Numbered from the stretch's first letter, positions 45,600-57,701 are shown. The stretch is 64,000 nucleotides of DNA from Meghimatium bilineatum (GCA_034231615.1 CM067315.1:10749915-10813914); one strand, 5' to 3'. Notes: a model not told the origin generated them from the sequence alone. A program made the numbers and translations.

Positions 45600-45780
45600 C
45601 CATGACCGGGCTCCTGTATAAAGACATTTGTACAGAGGTGGTAAACATGGCCTGAAAGGCTGATTTTGATTATTTCCATGAACTGTGTTGGTCAGCATTG
45701 GCTATTTTTGGCATGCGATTCTTCGTATATCAATAATGACCAAATTTTAAGTACAACAATATATTAAACGTAATGAATAA
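45600..45780 (+). repeat. Dispersed repeat, pair with 36775-36960
   Basis: See the shared blocks listed at the partner copy. The frame starting at 45773 is not recognisable. Confidence 0.5.
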
Positions 45781-46340
45781 AGTCTCTTATATAGGTCTTC
45801 TGTACTGTCAATGGTCTGGGTCATGGTACTGTACTGGCCTGGGCCATGGTCACTGGTATGAGTTGGCCATCTATACATTCCTCGTCATCCAGGCGGCATG
45901 GGTTCTTAAATTATACAAGACTAAACTATTTGCCCGATTTGGGCTCTTCGTTAGCAGACTTTTCGTTCTGAAATAACATAACAACTTGTCCTTAGTGTCA
46001 TCACTTAAATGTTTATGTTTTAATCAATATTCATATTTATAGAAAAGAAGCCTCACCTTCACCTAGGTTCAAAATCGCTTCGTCTAGATTGAGTGATCGA
46101 TGTTCTTATCACTCTGAAATGTGCTCATCGCTGGAAAACACACTCTACAAAAGACAAATATATTAACGTATGAATATTTATAATTAAAAGGATTTGGTTT
46201 ATTGTTAGTATTAAAATGTAAAATCGATACAAATAATAAATAGTCGAAGAGCGAACAAAGTTGAAAAGTCACTTCACTGTACTCGAGTTTCTCCATATGT
46301 ATTCAGTCCCTCTGAACGAGTTGAAATATATACAAATATA
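45781..46340. other. No gene seen
   Basis: Short motif repetition GGTCTGGGTCATGGTAC/GGCCTGGGCCATGGTCAC near 45810; otherwise AT-rich. Confidence 0.35.
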
Positions 46341-46344
46341 GGAC

Positions 46345-46625
46345 ATACAGGCGATGGACTTAACATCGGTCATGCTCTCAGAATGAACAGCCTAAGAATT
46401 CCCAATCAGTCACTAAATTGGGTGCCACCAGGAGTAAGAAGAAGAGGGAGACATAGAAAACTTAACGAAGAACAATTAATAAAGAAGGCATGTCAGTGAA
46501 CCTAAACAACACGCAAGAAGTGAAAGACTTGGCAACACAAACAGAAATGGAAAGATATGGTTTCTGCTCTATGCGCCGTCTATGGCCCTGGAGGAACATA
46601 ACATAACATAACATAACATAACATA
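46345..46625 (+). pseudogene. LINE 3' end, (ACATA)n tail family
   Basis: Aligns with 39240-39530: CAGAATGAACAGCCTAAGAA and GTTTCTGCTCTATGCGCC, then GGAGGAACATAACATAACAT. Several single-base losses break the frame. Confidence 0.82.
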
Positions 46626-46699
46626 ACTTTTCAACTGTTGTTGAATGTGTGGGCACAAGTACTGCATCTACAGCACGTTTCACTAGCTTTGCCCTCAAA

Positions 46700-46838
46700 C
46701 AAATGTAATGTGATTGTAAACAAATGTAATCTGATTGTAAACAAATGTAATCTGATTGTAAACAAATGTAATCTGATTGTAAACAAATGTAATGTGATTG
46801 TAAACAAATGTAATGTGATTGTAAACAAATGTAATTAT
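46700..46838. repeat. Tandem repeat, 21-bp unit, 7 copies
   Basis: Unit GATTGTAAACAAATGTAATC/G. Confidence 0.92.
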
Positions 46839-47735
46839 TATCAGTCTAACGTACTCATGCCATTTTTAAAAATATAATATTATAGTTGGTTAGACCCAAT
46901 AAATACATACTTAATAATTGTGTATCATGTACAGTTCTTATTAACGAATGAAATCCTTTGATCTTTGTCGGCATACTAGTTATTGTGTATCGAGAAAAGA
47001 CATTTTACCACTTCAAACATTACACCGGATACATCCTTAAATACAGTCTGTTTTGTGTTCAAGAGTACAAAATAGTGCAATTTCACGCCTAAATCATACC
47101 ATTTGTATGATAAACAATTGATGTGTAAATGAGGGTCCTATACTGTAAACATCTGTACAATTGTGTACTAGATGTTTGTTGACAAATAAACTTTTGATAT
47201 ATATCGCAAATAAACGAAAATTGGCACCAATGACTGCATTTTATGAAATATTTAATTCATAGGGTATATATCATTTCAAATTCACACACATAATTTCAAT
47301 TATATGCGTTATATATTTTGCTGATACTTCATTCTGTGGTTTGGCAAAGCTAGTCAAACGTGATATAATAGTATCGCCAGTGTCTCGTGCACTATCGGGC
47401 TTCGTGCGCGCATTGGACTTGCTAGTCATTTAAAAACGCACTATTAACTTTATTATTTTATTATTTATTGTTATTATTATTATGGTTGAGTTTTTGGTCA
47501 TCGTCGATCACGACGGACGAACATCATCATCATCATCGGGCTTCGTACCACGAGCACATTCGATCGAGTTGTGTATATGAAACGTGCGCATTAACCCCTC
47601 TACCACCAAGCTAACTGTTAAATGCTTAATATTTATGTCTAAACAAGGCGCCAACTTATCAGATGGTAATTTGTTCAGGTGATCTCCTGAGGTGAGGCAT
47701 GGACGTTAATTAAAATAATAGCAAAGAGAATAGGT
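46839..47735. other. No gene seen
   Basis: AT-rich; short ATT and ATC runs near 47455-47540 may be old LINE tails. Confidence 0.35.
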
Positions 47736-47736
47736 G

Positions 47737-48090
47737 TTTCGAAATGAGATGCTACAGAAGAATGTTACGTATACCATGGACAGCTAAAAAGACAAATAAA
47801 GAAGTGTTAAAATCAATACAAGTCGAAGAGGGGTCGCTACTTAATAACATACTAACCAGAAAACTGTGGGGGGGGGGGGTTTGTCATATAAAGAAACATA
47901 ACAGCATGAAGGCGGAGTTAACGGCAAAAGGGGAAGAGGGCGCACAAGACGAAGATGGTGCAGTGATATATCAGATTGCTTAAACTTGTCACTAGCTGCA
48001 GCAGCTTAACTCGCTCAGAATCGCGGAGTGTTCAGAGAATTCATAAGGAAGACCAATTTCTGGAAAGAATCTTTCACAAAATAATAATCT
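47737..48090 (+). pseudogene. LINE 3' end (HIKRH-type)
   Basis: MRCYRRMLRIPWTAKKTNKE, LLNNILTRKLWGG, HIKKHNS, then after a frameshift GRTRRRW and FREFIRKTNFWKESF to a stop. A G run of about 12 at 47868 lies inside the coding part. Same family as 53240-53650 (-). Confidence 0.82.
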
Positions 48091-48164
48091 CCTGAAGAGG
48101 TGGGTCTTCGTAAATAAACAATATATTATGGTATTGTCTCCCAGTCTGTAGATGAGGAGGGAGA

Positions 48165-48425
48165 TATTGTGGTTGGTAGGGAGTATGGTTGGTTGTAGGA
48201 AGGTATGGAGGTTGGTAGGGAGTATGGTTGGTTGTAGGAAGGTATGGAGGTTGGTAGGGAGTATGGTTGGTTGTAGGAAGGTATGGAGGTTGGTAGGGAG
48301 TATGGTTGGTTGTAGGAAGGTATGGAGGTTGGTAGGGAGTATGGTTGGTTGTAGGAAGGTATAGAGGTTGGTAGGGAGTATGGTTGGTTGTAGGAAGGTA
48401 TGGAGGTTGGTAGGGAGATGTGGTG
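48165..48425. repeat. Minisatellite, 39-bp unit, about 7 copies
   Basis: Core GTAGGAAGGTATGGAGGTTG and GTAGGGAGTATGGTTGGTT. Confidence 0.94.
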
Positions 48426-48439
48426 GGTTGCAGGCAGAT

Positions 48440-49090
48440 ATGGAGGTTTGTATGAAGATATCCGCCAAAGACGGATGTGTCGGGCCATTGGCGCAAATAA
48501 AACGGCGACACAACGCATTTCCTTTCTCTGGACTACATCCTGCTGGAAATCTAATAGGACCATAGTCCTGCTACAAGAGAAATTCAGCAGGAGTTTGAGA
48601 ATGTACGCCGAAGAAGAAGAAGTATGAAGATATGATGGTTTGTATGAAGATATGGTGGTTTGTATGAAAATATGGTGGTTTGTATGAAGATATGGTGGTT
48701 TGTATGAAGATATGGTGGTGTGTATGAAGATATGGTGGTTTGTATGAAGATATGGTGGTTTGTATGCAGATATGGTGGTTTGTATGAAGATATGGTGGTG
48801 TGTATGAAGATATGGTGGTGTGTATGAAGATATGGTGGTGTGTATGCAGATATGGTGGTTTGTATGAAGATATGGTGGTTTGTATGAAGATATGGTGGTG
48901 TGTATGAAGATATGGTGGTGTGTATGAAGATATGGTGGTGTGTATGAAGATATGGTGGTTTGTATGAAGATATGGTGGTTTGTATGAAGATATGGTGGTT
49001 TGTATGAAGATATGGTGGTTTGTATGAAGATATGGTGGTTTGTATGAAGATATGGTGGTTTGTATGAAGATATGGTGGTTTGTATGCAAT
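48440..49090. repeat. Minisatellite, 20-bp unit, about 23 copies, interrupted by a SINE-like element
   Basis: Unit ATGAAGATATGGTGGTTTGT. One unit lies to the left of the insert at 48463-48631 and the rest to the right. Related in sequence to the 39-bp array. Confidence 0.94.
48463..48631 (+). mobile_element. SINE-like (GAA-tail family) copy inserted in a minisatellite
   Basis: CGGATGTGTCGGGCCATTGG through GGACTACATCCTGCTGGAAA, ending CGCCGAAGAAGAAGAAG. Flanked by TATGAAGATAT on both sides, although the array itself contains that string. Confidence 0.72.
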
Positions 49091-49420
49091 CTCGTAGAAA
49101 AAAAGGGAACGGCGATTAAAAATTCCTGGTTAAGAAATGAGAACATGACTATTAGTGCTAAGAATGTAAGTACGAGTCGGGTATAGCTCTCTCCCCCCCC
49201 TCCTCCCCCCCTCCTTTTTCAGATTTAAAAAAAGCGTCACTAAAATCTCAAGAAAATGAAGGAATTGCACGTCAAAACGGACAAATGACAATTCTTTTTC
49301 TTCCTTCTACTGAAATTTTATCTACGATCCTACTGTAGGGTTAAAATACCCCCCCCCCACCACCCGATGTATGGAAAAATAACAGACCATTTTATTTATT
49401 TAATTTGATTTGATTTATGT
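49091..49420. other. No gene; C-rich runs
   Basis: C runs near 49190-49215 and 49350. Nothing else recognised. Confidence 0.4.
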
Positions 49421-49424
49421 TACT

Positions 49425-49915
49425 TTTAATGTTATTTGTATGTTCTTTGTTTATGATTTGTATGTTCTTTGTTTATTATTTGTATGTTCTTTGTTTATGA
49501 TTTTTATGTTCTTTGTTTATTATTTGTATGTTCTTTGTTTATGATTTTTATGTTCTTTGTTTATGATTTGTATGTTCTTTGTTTGTATGTTCTTTGTTTG
49601 TTGTTTGTATGTTGTTTGTTTTTTGTTTGTATGTTCTTTGTTTGTTGTTTGTATGTTGTTTGCTTGTTGTGTGTATGTACTTTGTTGTTATTTATATGTT
49701 CTTTGTTTGTTGTGTGTATGTTCTTTGTTTATTATTTGTATGTTCTTTGTTTGTATGTTCTTTGTTTGTTGTTTGTATGTTCTTTGTTTATTATTTGTAT
49801 GTTCTTTGTTTATTATTTGTATGTTCTTTGTTATTAATATGTTCTTTGTTTGTTGTTTGTATGTTCTTTGTTTGTATGTTCTTTGTTTGTTATTAATATG
49901 TTCTTTGTTTTACGA
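49425..49915. repeat. Degenerate minisatellite, 13-22-bp units
   Basis: Repeats of TTTGTATGTTCTTTGTTTAT with many length variants; open in three plus frames. Confidence 0.92.
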
Positions 49916-50155
49916 TTATTAAGATGCCAGTCAACGAAGATGGTTAATACCCTCACCCCCTCCCCCAGCAGGAACCCAGTCATGAATATTGCTCTCCCCT
50001 CCCATGTCCAATAAAAACCGAGGTCCCTCAGAGGTAAGGTCTCGGCAGCTCTGGTGTCGAAGAATGTACAATCTGTGCTACGGGAACTATCAGCATGCAT
50101 GATAGCCTGGAACACCGGGACATGTTGACAAATTCCAGAGGACTTTGTACAGAAA
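49916..50155. other. No gene seen
   Basis: Unique-looking; no known repeat. Confidence 0.35.
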
Positions 50156-50157
50156 AC

Positions 50158-50285
50158 TAATATGACATACACCATGGTGACTTGTACAGAAAGTTAATGA
50201 CATACACCATGGTGACTTGTACAGAAAGTTAATGACATACACCATGGTGACTTGTACAGAAAGCTAATGTCCTTATTTAAGACAC
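50158..50285. repeat. Tandem repeat, 35-bp unit, 3-4 copies
   Basis: Core ATGACATACACCATGGTGAC then TTGTACAGAAAGTTA. Confidence 0.9.
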
Positions 50286-51735
50286 CATGGGGGCGGGATC
50301 ACGGACCAAAAAAAGATGAGGACCACTGCATTGTGTATGCACTATCTTCACCCTCAGCTGTACGTAAACCTTAAATATACTAATGGTTTTGATAGGATTT
50401 TCTCAACTTCGCTCTCACAATATTCTGTCACGGCTACACAACTTGATATAAACACGAATATAAAGATTGAAAGTGGGGTGCCTCAACAGGAAATACATAC
50501 TGTAAACCCTTACACACTCACTAACCGACAGCGAAGAATGAGAAATTTGAACACATAAAATGATATACAGCTGTTGTGTGTACGAGTGAAGCATGTACAT
50601 ACGGACACAACAAACACATTGGGGAGGGGGTGTTCATAAACAATCATTTTTATTCCCCCTCCCTCCCAACGCATTGTCAATAATCCAATTATTCCCCTTC
50701 CGTATTTAACTTTGTCCATTTCTTTTACCCCTCCTCCGCATAATATTTTTTTCCCATAAAAAGTGCGAAAAACGACATAATATTTTTCATGATTTATTTA
50801 CGTTTTTTTCTTTCAAATTCTAACAAGTTGATTAGTGTATAAAATGCATATAAAACAGTTTTTTTCTGATGTCAACTATTAGCCATCACTCTCGCCCTGC
50901 TCTTGTAAACAGTGGCACACTTTTCCATATCACCATCTCTCCCCCCCTCACCTAATTGTTGACGTAATTTATGGACAGCCCCCTAGATGAAAAATGTGTA
51001 TAAAAACAGGATACACCTAACTATCTTCGTTCATCGCCGAATCTGGTAGACTTCATAGAGTAGAAACCAGTTCTCTCCTATTAGAGTGATGTGATGCTAC
51101 TGTGTGTAAATCCTGCATGTTGTTGAGACCCATAGTCATACATGATAAATATATCAAGTGACATGCGTGTATCAATAGGATACATACATCACGTGACATG
51201 TGTGTAACAACAGGATACAAATATCAGGTGAAATTTGTGTAACGGCTGGATACATACATGAAATGCTGTATTCGATGTTATTGTTATTTTATATCAAAAT
51301 TGTTTCTAGCAGGAAGCGGAAATGGAATTCATGAAAAAGAAATACGTTAAAATGAAACGAAATTTATCATTTTAAAATGACGCTTCTCACGTAAAGCTTC
51401 TGCGCTAGAACCAGTATCACTGAAAAACAATCATTCTGTAAAACTGCGTAAAAAATTGTTGTGTATCAGCGAATAGGACAGTCCCCGATAATGTGTTCTG
51501 ATTGGTGCCGCCTCTCTGCATCACAACACTGCACGGCTCTGTATAGAAAGAAATGTTCCGTGTCCTGAATCATCTACTTTGTTACATACATAGGCATATG
51601 CCATTGAAGCCAAACTATAAGCTCTTACATTTCTCTGATGTAATTGAAATATGTAATTGAAGCATGGTATTTATAGGAAACTTCTATTCAATTATTTTTC
51701 AATAATTTAGCAATATTAATGCGTCCAAAACAACT
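50286..51735. other. No gene; a weak 3-copy repeat at 51140-51258
   Basis: The weak repeat has ~40-bp units with GTGACATG(C/T)GTGTA and GGATACATACAT. The rest shows no recognisable signal. Confidence 0.35.
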
Positions 51736-51737
51736 AA

Positions 51738-51862
51738 AAAAAATCAAACAGCTAGAAATGCCAAACAGATAGAAATGCCAAACAGCTAAACAAATCAAAC
51801 AGATAGAAATGCCAAACAGCTAAACAAATCAAACAGCTAGAAAGGCTAAACAGTTAAAAGAC
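51738..51862. repeat. Short tandem repeat, ~16-18-bp units
   Basis: CAAACAGCTAGAAATGCC with CTAAACAAAT variants. Confidence 0.8.
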
Positions 51863-51864
51863 AG

Positions 51865-52232
51865 AGTTCATGCATCTGAGACATGCACGTAAAGAATAAT
51901 ATGGAGAACTTCAAGAAAAGAAGAAAATACATAAAGTTGTTCTAGCAACACTGCGTATAAAAAAAACACTGTTAAAGGACATAAACATTTAAAAAAAAAT
52001 ATTTTCAACATGTCAACAGATATGACACATTGTTAAAGATCTTACTTGAAGGTAGATTAGAGTTGGGGGACCGAGGACAAGCAGAATAGGCAGAGATACG
52101 AGTGGAAGGGAAACATCACAAAATGGACATGATGCAGCCTGTAAGAGTACACTAGTCAAAGCAAATGACAGGGGATGTTCGAGGTTCGTTGTAGCTAACC
52201 TTCGGCGCGGAGACTGTACTTGATGATTAATT
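51865..52232 (+). pseudogene. Degraded LINE 3' end (family of 30395-31310)
   Basis: Ends GCAGAGATACGAGTGGAAGG through CTAACCTTCGGCGCGGAGAC and TACTTGATGATT, matching 31160-31300. Confidence 0.72.
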
Positions 52233-52429
52233 GCATCGACAGTATATTGTGAACGTTTGGCTTTCGGACCACCACCAATTTCGAGAGTTCAGTTTCTGAC
52301 ACTGGTCCATTAACCTCTCTCCAAGCTAGTCGATACATTTCTCTGAACTCCAACATAACCAGGATTAAATATTCACACAAGTCCACAGTATGTAAGACCA
52401 ATCGTGACCCTCGGACATCATTAGACCCA

Positions 52430-52724
52430 ATCAATCAATCAATCAAGTGCCATGCCGAATGGCGTAGGTGATCATGTTTCTCCTCGACTCTCTGTCTCTT
52501 GTGTTGTCAATAAACTCGGTTGGTGAGCTTCTACCGTGCCACAATACAAGTCCATCTAGTAACTTTTCTCTTTGTCGTCCCTTATCTCTTCTCCACTTGA
52601 TCTTTCCAGTGGTTATTAAGTGTTCAAGATGTGTTCTTCTCGGCGCGTGCCCTAGAAACCTTGACTGTCTGCCCCTAATGTTTGATATGATTGATCTTTT
52701 TGCGCCAGCATGAATTAGACCCAT
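52430..52724 (-). pseudogene. LINE 3' end with TGAT tail
   Basis: The minus frame GAKRSIISNIRGRQSRFLGH continues through TTGKIKWRRDKGRQREKLLD and ends RNMITYAIRHGT, then a (TTGA)n tail at 52429-52446 (ATCAATCAATCAATCA on plus). Frame intact for 93 codons. Confidence 0.82.
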
Positions 52725-52734
52725 TGGCTGATTA

Positions 52735-53115
52735 AAAAAAAATTCTTTCGCAAAGACTCATTTGACTTTTCCTGCAATTTTCATTAGTTGTCGACACACA
52801 TAATTCACATAATGACCAAAGGAAACACGTCAAATGAGTCATTGTAATCGGATGTTTATCGATTTGCAAATACGTTTTATATTGTATAGGGTCACAGTCC
52901 AATATATTTCTTCACTCAGTGTTGCATTTAAAACTATTTAATTTTATGGAGTATGGATATGCCGAGTCCCTCTCCGTATACAATCCCATTGACACATCGG
53001 CATCATCATTCAAAACGGACAATATTGGATTTTTTTCCCCATGACGTTCATTGTTTGCCATCACAAAGTATACACAGTGACGAATGCACATCACTGAGAA
53101 CGTGAAGTAGACTCA
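52735..53115. mobile_element. Two MITE-like repeats
   Basis: 52755-52845 has CATTTGACTTTTCCTGC against CAAATGAGTCA in inverted arrangement around ACACATAATTCACATAATG. 52960-53115 resembles it (CACAAAGTATACACAGTGAC). Related to 32865-33000. Confidence 0.38.
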
Positions 53116-53137
53116 ATTTTGAAGAATTAAACCGACG

Positions 53138-53190
53138 GTAAACATTGTTGGTAAACATTGTTGGTAAACATTGTTGGTAAACATTGTTTA
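53138..53190. repeat. Tandem repeat, 13-bp unit, 4 copies
   Basis: Unit GGTAAACATTGTT. Confidence 0.9.
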
Positions 53191-53239
53191 AATATGTACC
53201 TCAAGTTTAAAACTCACATATGTGACTTCATCAATTCTG

Positions 53240-53650
53240 TCATGTGACGTACTCCTTCCAGAACGTTGTCTTCCCAATGAACTCTCTGAACCTCTCTCTG
53301 TCTTGGGCGATGTGGCTTGCATTTTCTAGCGATGTATTCATGTTATCTTTAATGTTGTCAGTCCATCGTCTTCTTGGTCTGCCCTTTCTCCTCTTCCCAG
53401 GTACTCTTCCCTTAGAAATGTGCATTTCTAAACAGTTGTGTCTCTTTATATGACCAAACAGGTGTAGTTTTCTTTTTGTTATTGTGTTTAGTAACCAACA
53501 CTCTGGAATCTTCAATATGTTTATAATATCTGAGTTTCTGATTTTATCCTTCCATGATATTCTAAGTATCTTTCTGTAGAGATTAATCCATTGCAAATTT
53601 CTAGGCACAGTATTCCCGTAGGTTGCCATTACTTTCGGGAAGGTCATCAT
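53240..53650 (-). pseudogene. LINE C-terminus (HIKRH-type), intact frame of 136 codons
   Basis: YRKILRISWKDKIRNSDIIN, LLNTITKRKLHLFGHIKRHN, GKRRKGRPRRRWTDNIKDN and FREFIGKTTFWKEY to a stop. This is the end of a non-LTR RT; a 5'-truncated copy of the family at 47737-48090. Confidence 0.86.
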
Positions 53651-54045
53651 ATGGTCTTGTTTAAATCATATTTTATATCTCTCTTGATACTAGCCTTGTA
53701 CAGGGACTCATATACGTGATTGAGGTGGCACCGTTAAATATTAGTGTTTTGTATGTCAGGACATATCATAATTCCTTGTCAGTTATATGATGAAGTCACG
53801 TATGCGAGTTTTAAACTTGAGGTACACATTTAAACAATATTTACCAGGAAATGAGAGACCGAGAGAGAGTGAGTGAGAGAGATTAAAGGAGAGTACAACC
53901 GGTGATCAACCAGATATACTAATCGCTTACCTTTTTTTTTTTTAAAAACAATTAAAAAGCTGTAAAAATCCAACAAGACAATCTGTGAACTGATGAGAAA
54001 AAAAAAGGCAATTGGACTCTTGTGGACATGATACAACCGACTACT
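53651..54045. other. No gene seen
   Basis: GA-rich near 53850-53890 and a T run at 53931. Nothing else recognised. Confidence 0.35.
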
Positions 54046-54047
54046 AC

Positions 54048-54760
54048 AGTAATATGAACAACACACAATTTAGGATTGGAAACACAACCACTTGAACATG
54101 CGGACAGACACCACAAACTGTGGAGGATGTACTTCAAGCATGTTCTGAGAAAAAGCTATTGAGAAAAACATACTGATCCATAGAAACAAAGCTAGAATTA
54201 CAGTTGTCTAGACCAGGGGTGGGCAACCTTTTGCTACCTGTGTACCAACTTAAGGTTTCAAATTATTCAGAGAGCCAACATCACATCTCATTTTATACAA
54301 GTCGAGGCCATTATTCTTATTTTACCATATATTTTTTTATATATTTTAATTAACTAATATATAGTGATATTCAATAATATATAAAGTTGTAAACACCATT
54401 AACAGAAATAGAGTTTCTTGAAAGAATTTTAAAAAACCGTTTTCATTATTAATGGGAGCCTTGTCCGTGCATTGAGTTTGACACAATTTCCTGAGTGTTC
54501 AGGCGTTAGGCGACTGCGCTGTGGATTTAGCACTGCTTTCATGTGAGAGAAAATTTGTTCACAGGAATAGGTTGATCCATTTGAATCTGCGTGCAATTGG
54601 AAATTGCTTGGCGTGCCAAGTGTGGTACGCGTGCCATAGGTTCCCGACCCCTAGTCTAGACCTCTGTATGAAATCTTCAGAAAAACATAATGAGCCATAG
54701 AAACAGCACTAGAATTACAGTTGTCTACTCCGAGTATTCTTCGTAGACACGTCAAGAATA
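54048..54760 (+). pseudogene. LINE 3' remnant (RNase H family) interrupted by a hAT element
   Basis: FRIGNTTT, a stop, CGQTPQTVEDVLQACSEKKL parallels the CPCG/TEH region at 5046-5465 and 60255-60560. The stretch before the hAT is partly repeated after it (CATAGAAACA, AGAATTACAGTTGTCTA). Confidence 0.65.
54214..54654 (-). mobile_element. hAT DNA transposon remnant, 441 bp, 8-bp target-site duplication
   Basis: Termini CAGGGGTGGGCAACC and, inverted, TAGGGGTCGGGAACC are hAT-like. GTCTAGAC flanks it at 54206-54213 and 54655-54662. On the minus strand YSCEQIFSHMKAVLN then RSRLTPEH and CVKLNA (about 54595-54455) is the C-terminal dimerisation end of a hAT transposase. The remainder of the transposase is deleted, so this is a non-autonomous derivative. 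Confidence 0.86.
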
Positions 54761-54779
54761 CATTATCATTATTATAACA

Positions 54780-55640
54780 AAAAGAGAACGATGGACTTAC
54801 ATATGTTTAGTATGAATGAATGTAGAATGCTACTACAAGAAGAAAACGATGGGCTTACATATGTTTAGTATGAATGAATGTAGAATGCTACTACAAGAAG
54901 AAAACGATGGGCTTACATATGTTTAGTATGAATGAATGTAGAATGCTACTACAAGAAGAAAACGATGGACTTACATATGTTTAGTATGAATGAATGTAGA
55001 ATGCTACTACAAGAAGAAAACGATGGACTTACATATGTTTAGTATGAATGAATGTAGAATGCTACTACAAGAAGAAAACAATGGGCTTACATATGTTTAG
55101 TATGAATGACTAGAATGCTACTACAAGAAGAAAACGATGGGCTTACATATGTTTAGTATGAATGAATGTAGAATGCTACTACAAGAAGAGAACGATGGGC
55201 TTACATATGTTTAGTATGAATGACTAGAATGCTACTACAAGAAGAAAACGATGGTCTTACATATGTTTAGTATGAATGAATGTAGAATGCTACTACAAGA
55301 AGAAAACGATGGTCTTACATATGTTTAGTATGAATGAATGTAGAATGCTACTAAAAGAAGAAAACGATGGACTTACATATGTTTAGTATGAATGAATAGA
55401 ATGCTACTAAAAGAAGAAAACGATGGACTTACATATGTTTAATATGAATGAATAGAATGCTACTACAAGAAGAAAACGATGGACTTACATATGTTTAGTA
55501 TGAATGAATAGAATGCTACTAAAAGAAGAAAACGATGGACTTACATATGTTTAGTATGAATGAATGTAGAATGCTACTAAAAGAAGAAAACGATGGACTT
55601 ACATATGTTTAGTATAAATGAATGTAAAATGCTACTACAA
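54780..55640. repeat. Minisatellite, 58-bp unit, about 15 copies
   Basis: Core GATGGACTTACATATGTTTA, TATGAATGAATGTAGAATGC and TACTACAAGAAGAAAAC. Shorter units lacking TGTA or GAATG cluster together. Confidence 0.95.
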
Positions 55641-55689
55641 GCATTTAAAAGTTGTACCAGGTGGCAAAATAAAAACAGAAAGATCAAGA

Positions 55690-56072
55690 GGAATTCCTCG
55701 TAGAGGAACGATCAAAGATGGTTAACTATAGGTCTCAACAACATTAAAGAGGAACGATCAAAGATGGTTAACTATAGGTCTCAACAACATAAAAGAAGGA
55801 CGATCAAAGATGGTTAACTATAGGTCTCAACAACATAAAAGAAGGACGATCAAAGATGGTTAACTATAGGTCTCAACAACATAAAAGAAGGACGATCAAA
55901 GATGGTTAACTATAGGTCTCAACAACATTAAAGAGGAACGATCAAAGATGGTTAACTATAGGTCTCAACAACATAAAAGAAGGACGATCAAAGATGGTTA
56001 ACTATAGGTCTCAACAACATAAAAGAAGGACGATCAAAGATGGTTAACTATAGGTCTCAACAACATAAAAGA
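55690..56072. repeat. Minisatellite, 46-bp unit, 8 copies
   Basis: Core GATCAAAGATGGTTAACTAT and AGGTCTCAACAACAT; two variants (AAAGAGGAAC and AAAGAAGGAC). Confidence 0.95.
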
Positions 56073-56177
56073 ACTACAAACAGTTGTATCACATAGCTCA
56101 AACTGGAAAACACTGGTTTGAGTCCAATGCACCAGCCCTTAAGACACACACAGACAGACCAGACCACACAAAGATAG

Positions 56178-56358
56178 ACAGGCAGGAACATCCTGAACAT
56201 GGTCCTAACTGCCAATGTGTACACGATGTCCCAGCTAACAGGCAGGAACATCCTGAACATGGTCCTAACTGCCAATGTGTACACGATGTCCCAGCTAACA
56301 GGCAGGAACATCCTGAACATGGTCCTAACTGCCAATTTGTACACGATGTCCCAGCTAT
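56178..56358. repeat. Tandem repeat, 60-bp unit, 3 copies
   Basis: Core CAGGAACATCCTGAACATGG and GTGTACACGATGTCCCAGCT, nearly identical copies. Confidence 0.95.
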
Positions 56359-56685
56359 GAATGTGTGGCACATGAGGTATAGTGAAATGCAACTCTGTTC
56401 AGGACGTGACAATTTCATAATTCCATGGGAGACCCCGGAATCAGGCAATCATGTTAGTCCTGCATAAATTGAAATTCCCTTTGATGGAGGGAAATGTGCT
56501 ATAACTGGCTGCACCATCATACAAGTGGCTATGGTCCAGGGCTGGGTTCCTGTGGATACTTCACAGGAGGGAATGCATGGCAGGGAAGTTGAAGCCTCAT
56601 GGTTACAACTCTGCATGTTACGGAGAGATGAAAAATCCACAAAACCCCTAGATCGTAACCCCTCTGAGTAGGAGACGTCTTCTCA
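56359..56685. other. No gene seen
   Basis: Unique-looking, slightly GC-richer. No domain in any frame. Confidence 0.35.
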
Positions 56686-56689
56686 AAGC

Positions 56690-56845
56690 ATTGTACACTG
56701 CCGAGGGTTGGAGTCTTCTGGTGCACAACGCTGAGAGTTGGTGACTTCTGGTGCACACCGCTGAGGGTTGGAGTCTTCTGGTGCACACCGCTGAGAGCTG
56801 GTGTCTTATGGTGCACACCGCTGAGAGTTGGTGTCTTCTGGGTAT
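56690..56845. repeat. Tandem repeat, 30-bp unit, 5 copies
   Basis: Core CTGAGAGTTGGTGTCTTCTG then GTGCACACCG. Confidence 0.92.
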
Positions 56846-56884
56846 GAAATAAATCTTTGGAGAAACCCACCACATTGCACATAG

Positions 56885-57010
56885 GAAGTTCCGGACTACC
56901 AGACGTCATGGATTTCCGCGCACAGCCAATGAAATTAATGGATGCCGTGACGTCACACCGCAGAAGCAAAAAGGATGGTCCAAGCGCGCGACGTGGTTTT
57001 AGGAATGAGA
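56885..57010. repeat. Dispersed repeat, related to 23905-23990
   Basis: Shared ATGGATTTCCG, AATGAAATTAATGG and GCCGTGAC. Class unknown. Confidence 0.45.
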
Positions 57011-57302
57011 ATTCTTAGAGAATTAATTATTAATTCTAAACACTGATTCTAACCCTTTTCCCCCCTCCCAAAAAAATCTATAAAACTAATTCTAATCCTT
57101 TTAACCCCCATTTACCAAAATCTATAATCTTACACAACTTATCTAACACTGCAAAGTCACAATGGTGGAGGTTAGGAAACACCGTGAATCCAGGCCAAAG
57201 GTCACAACCGTTACTTGAACGATGAAAGCGCCGAAGTAAGAGATAATTGCTCATAATTCCTGGCGATCGACATAAAAAACAGATATACAGACATATCGTC
57301 AA

Positions 57303-57312
57303 CAATATATAT

Positions 57313-57362
<50 letters not shown>

Positions 57363-57365
57363 GCT
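57303..57365. repeat. Microsatellite (CT)n-(CTTT)n
   Basis: About 17 CT units followed by CTTT units, preceded by a short TA run. Confidence 0.97.
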
Positions 57366-57700
57366 TGCGTGTAATACAGCCTGGAGTAAGTGACCACGAA
57401 ACCATTCAATTTCCTAACCCTATTACAATTACCCAATTACGTTGATGACTCTATTAATTCTACACCATGAGCTGTAAGGGGGGAGGGGCTACAGTATTCT
57501 ATTTCTTTGTTCCTCCACCCCCATTAATTTAACACAATATGCTCATCTTGAACTTCAACCATCTATGCCGTATTTAAGGTCTCATTTCATACAATTGAGG
57601 ATGATTAGTGGTGCGTTATTCGATTCCCATTCTTCTGTGCCAGTCAGCACGCAATGCATGACGTAGTCAGCAGCCCCGACTATTTCTGTTTTCGTTCCAG
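57366..57700. other. No gene seen
   Basis: Nothing recognised. Confidence 0.35.
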
Positions 57701-57701
57701 T

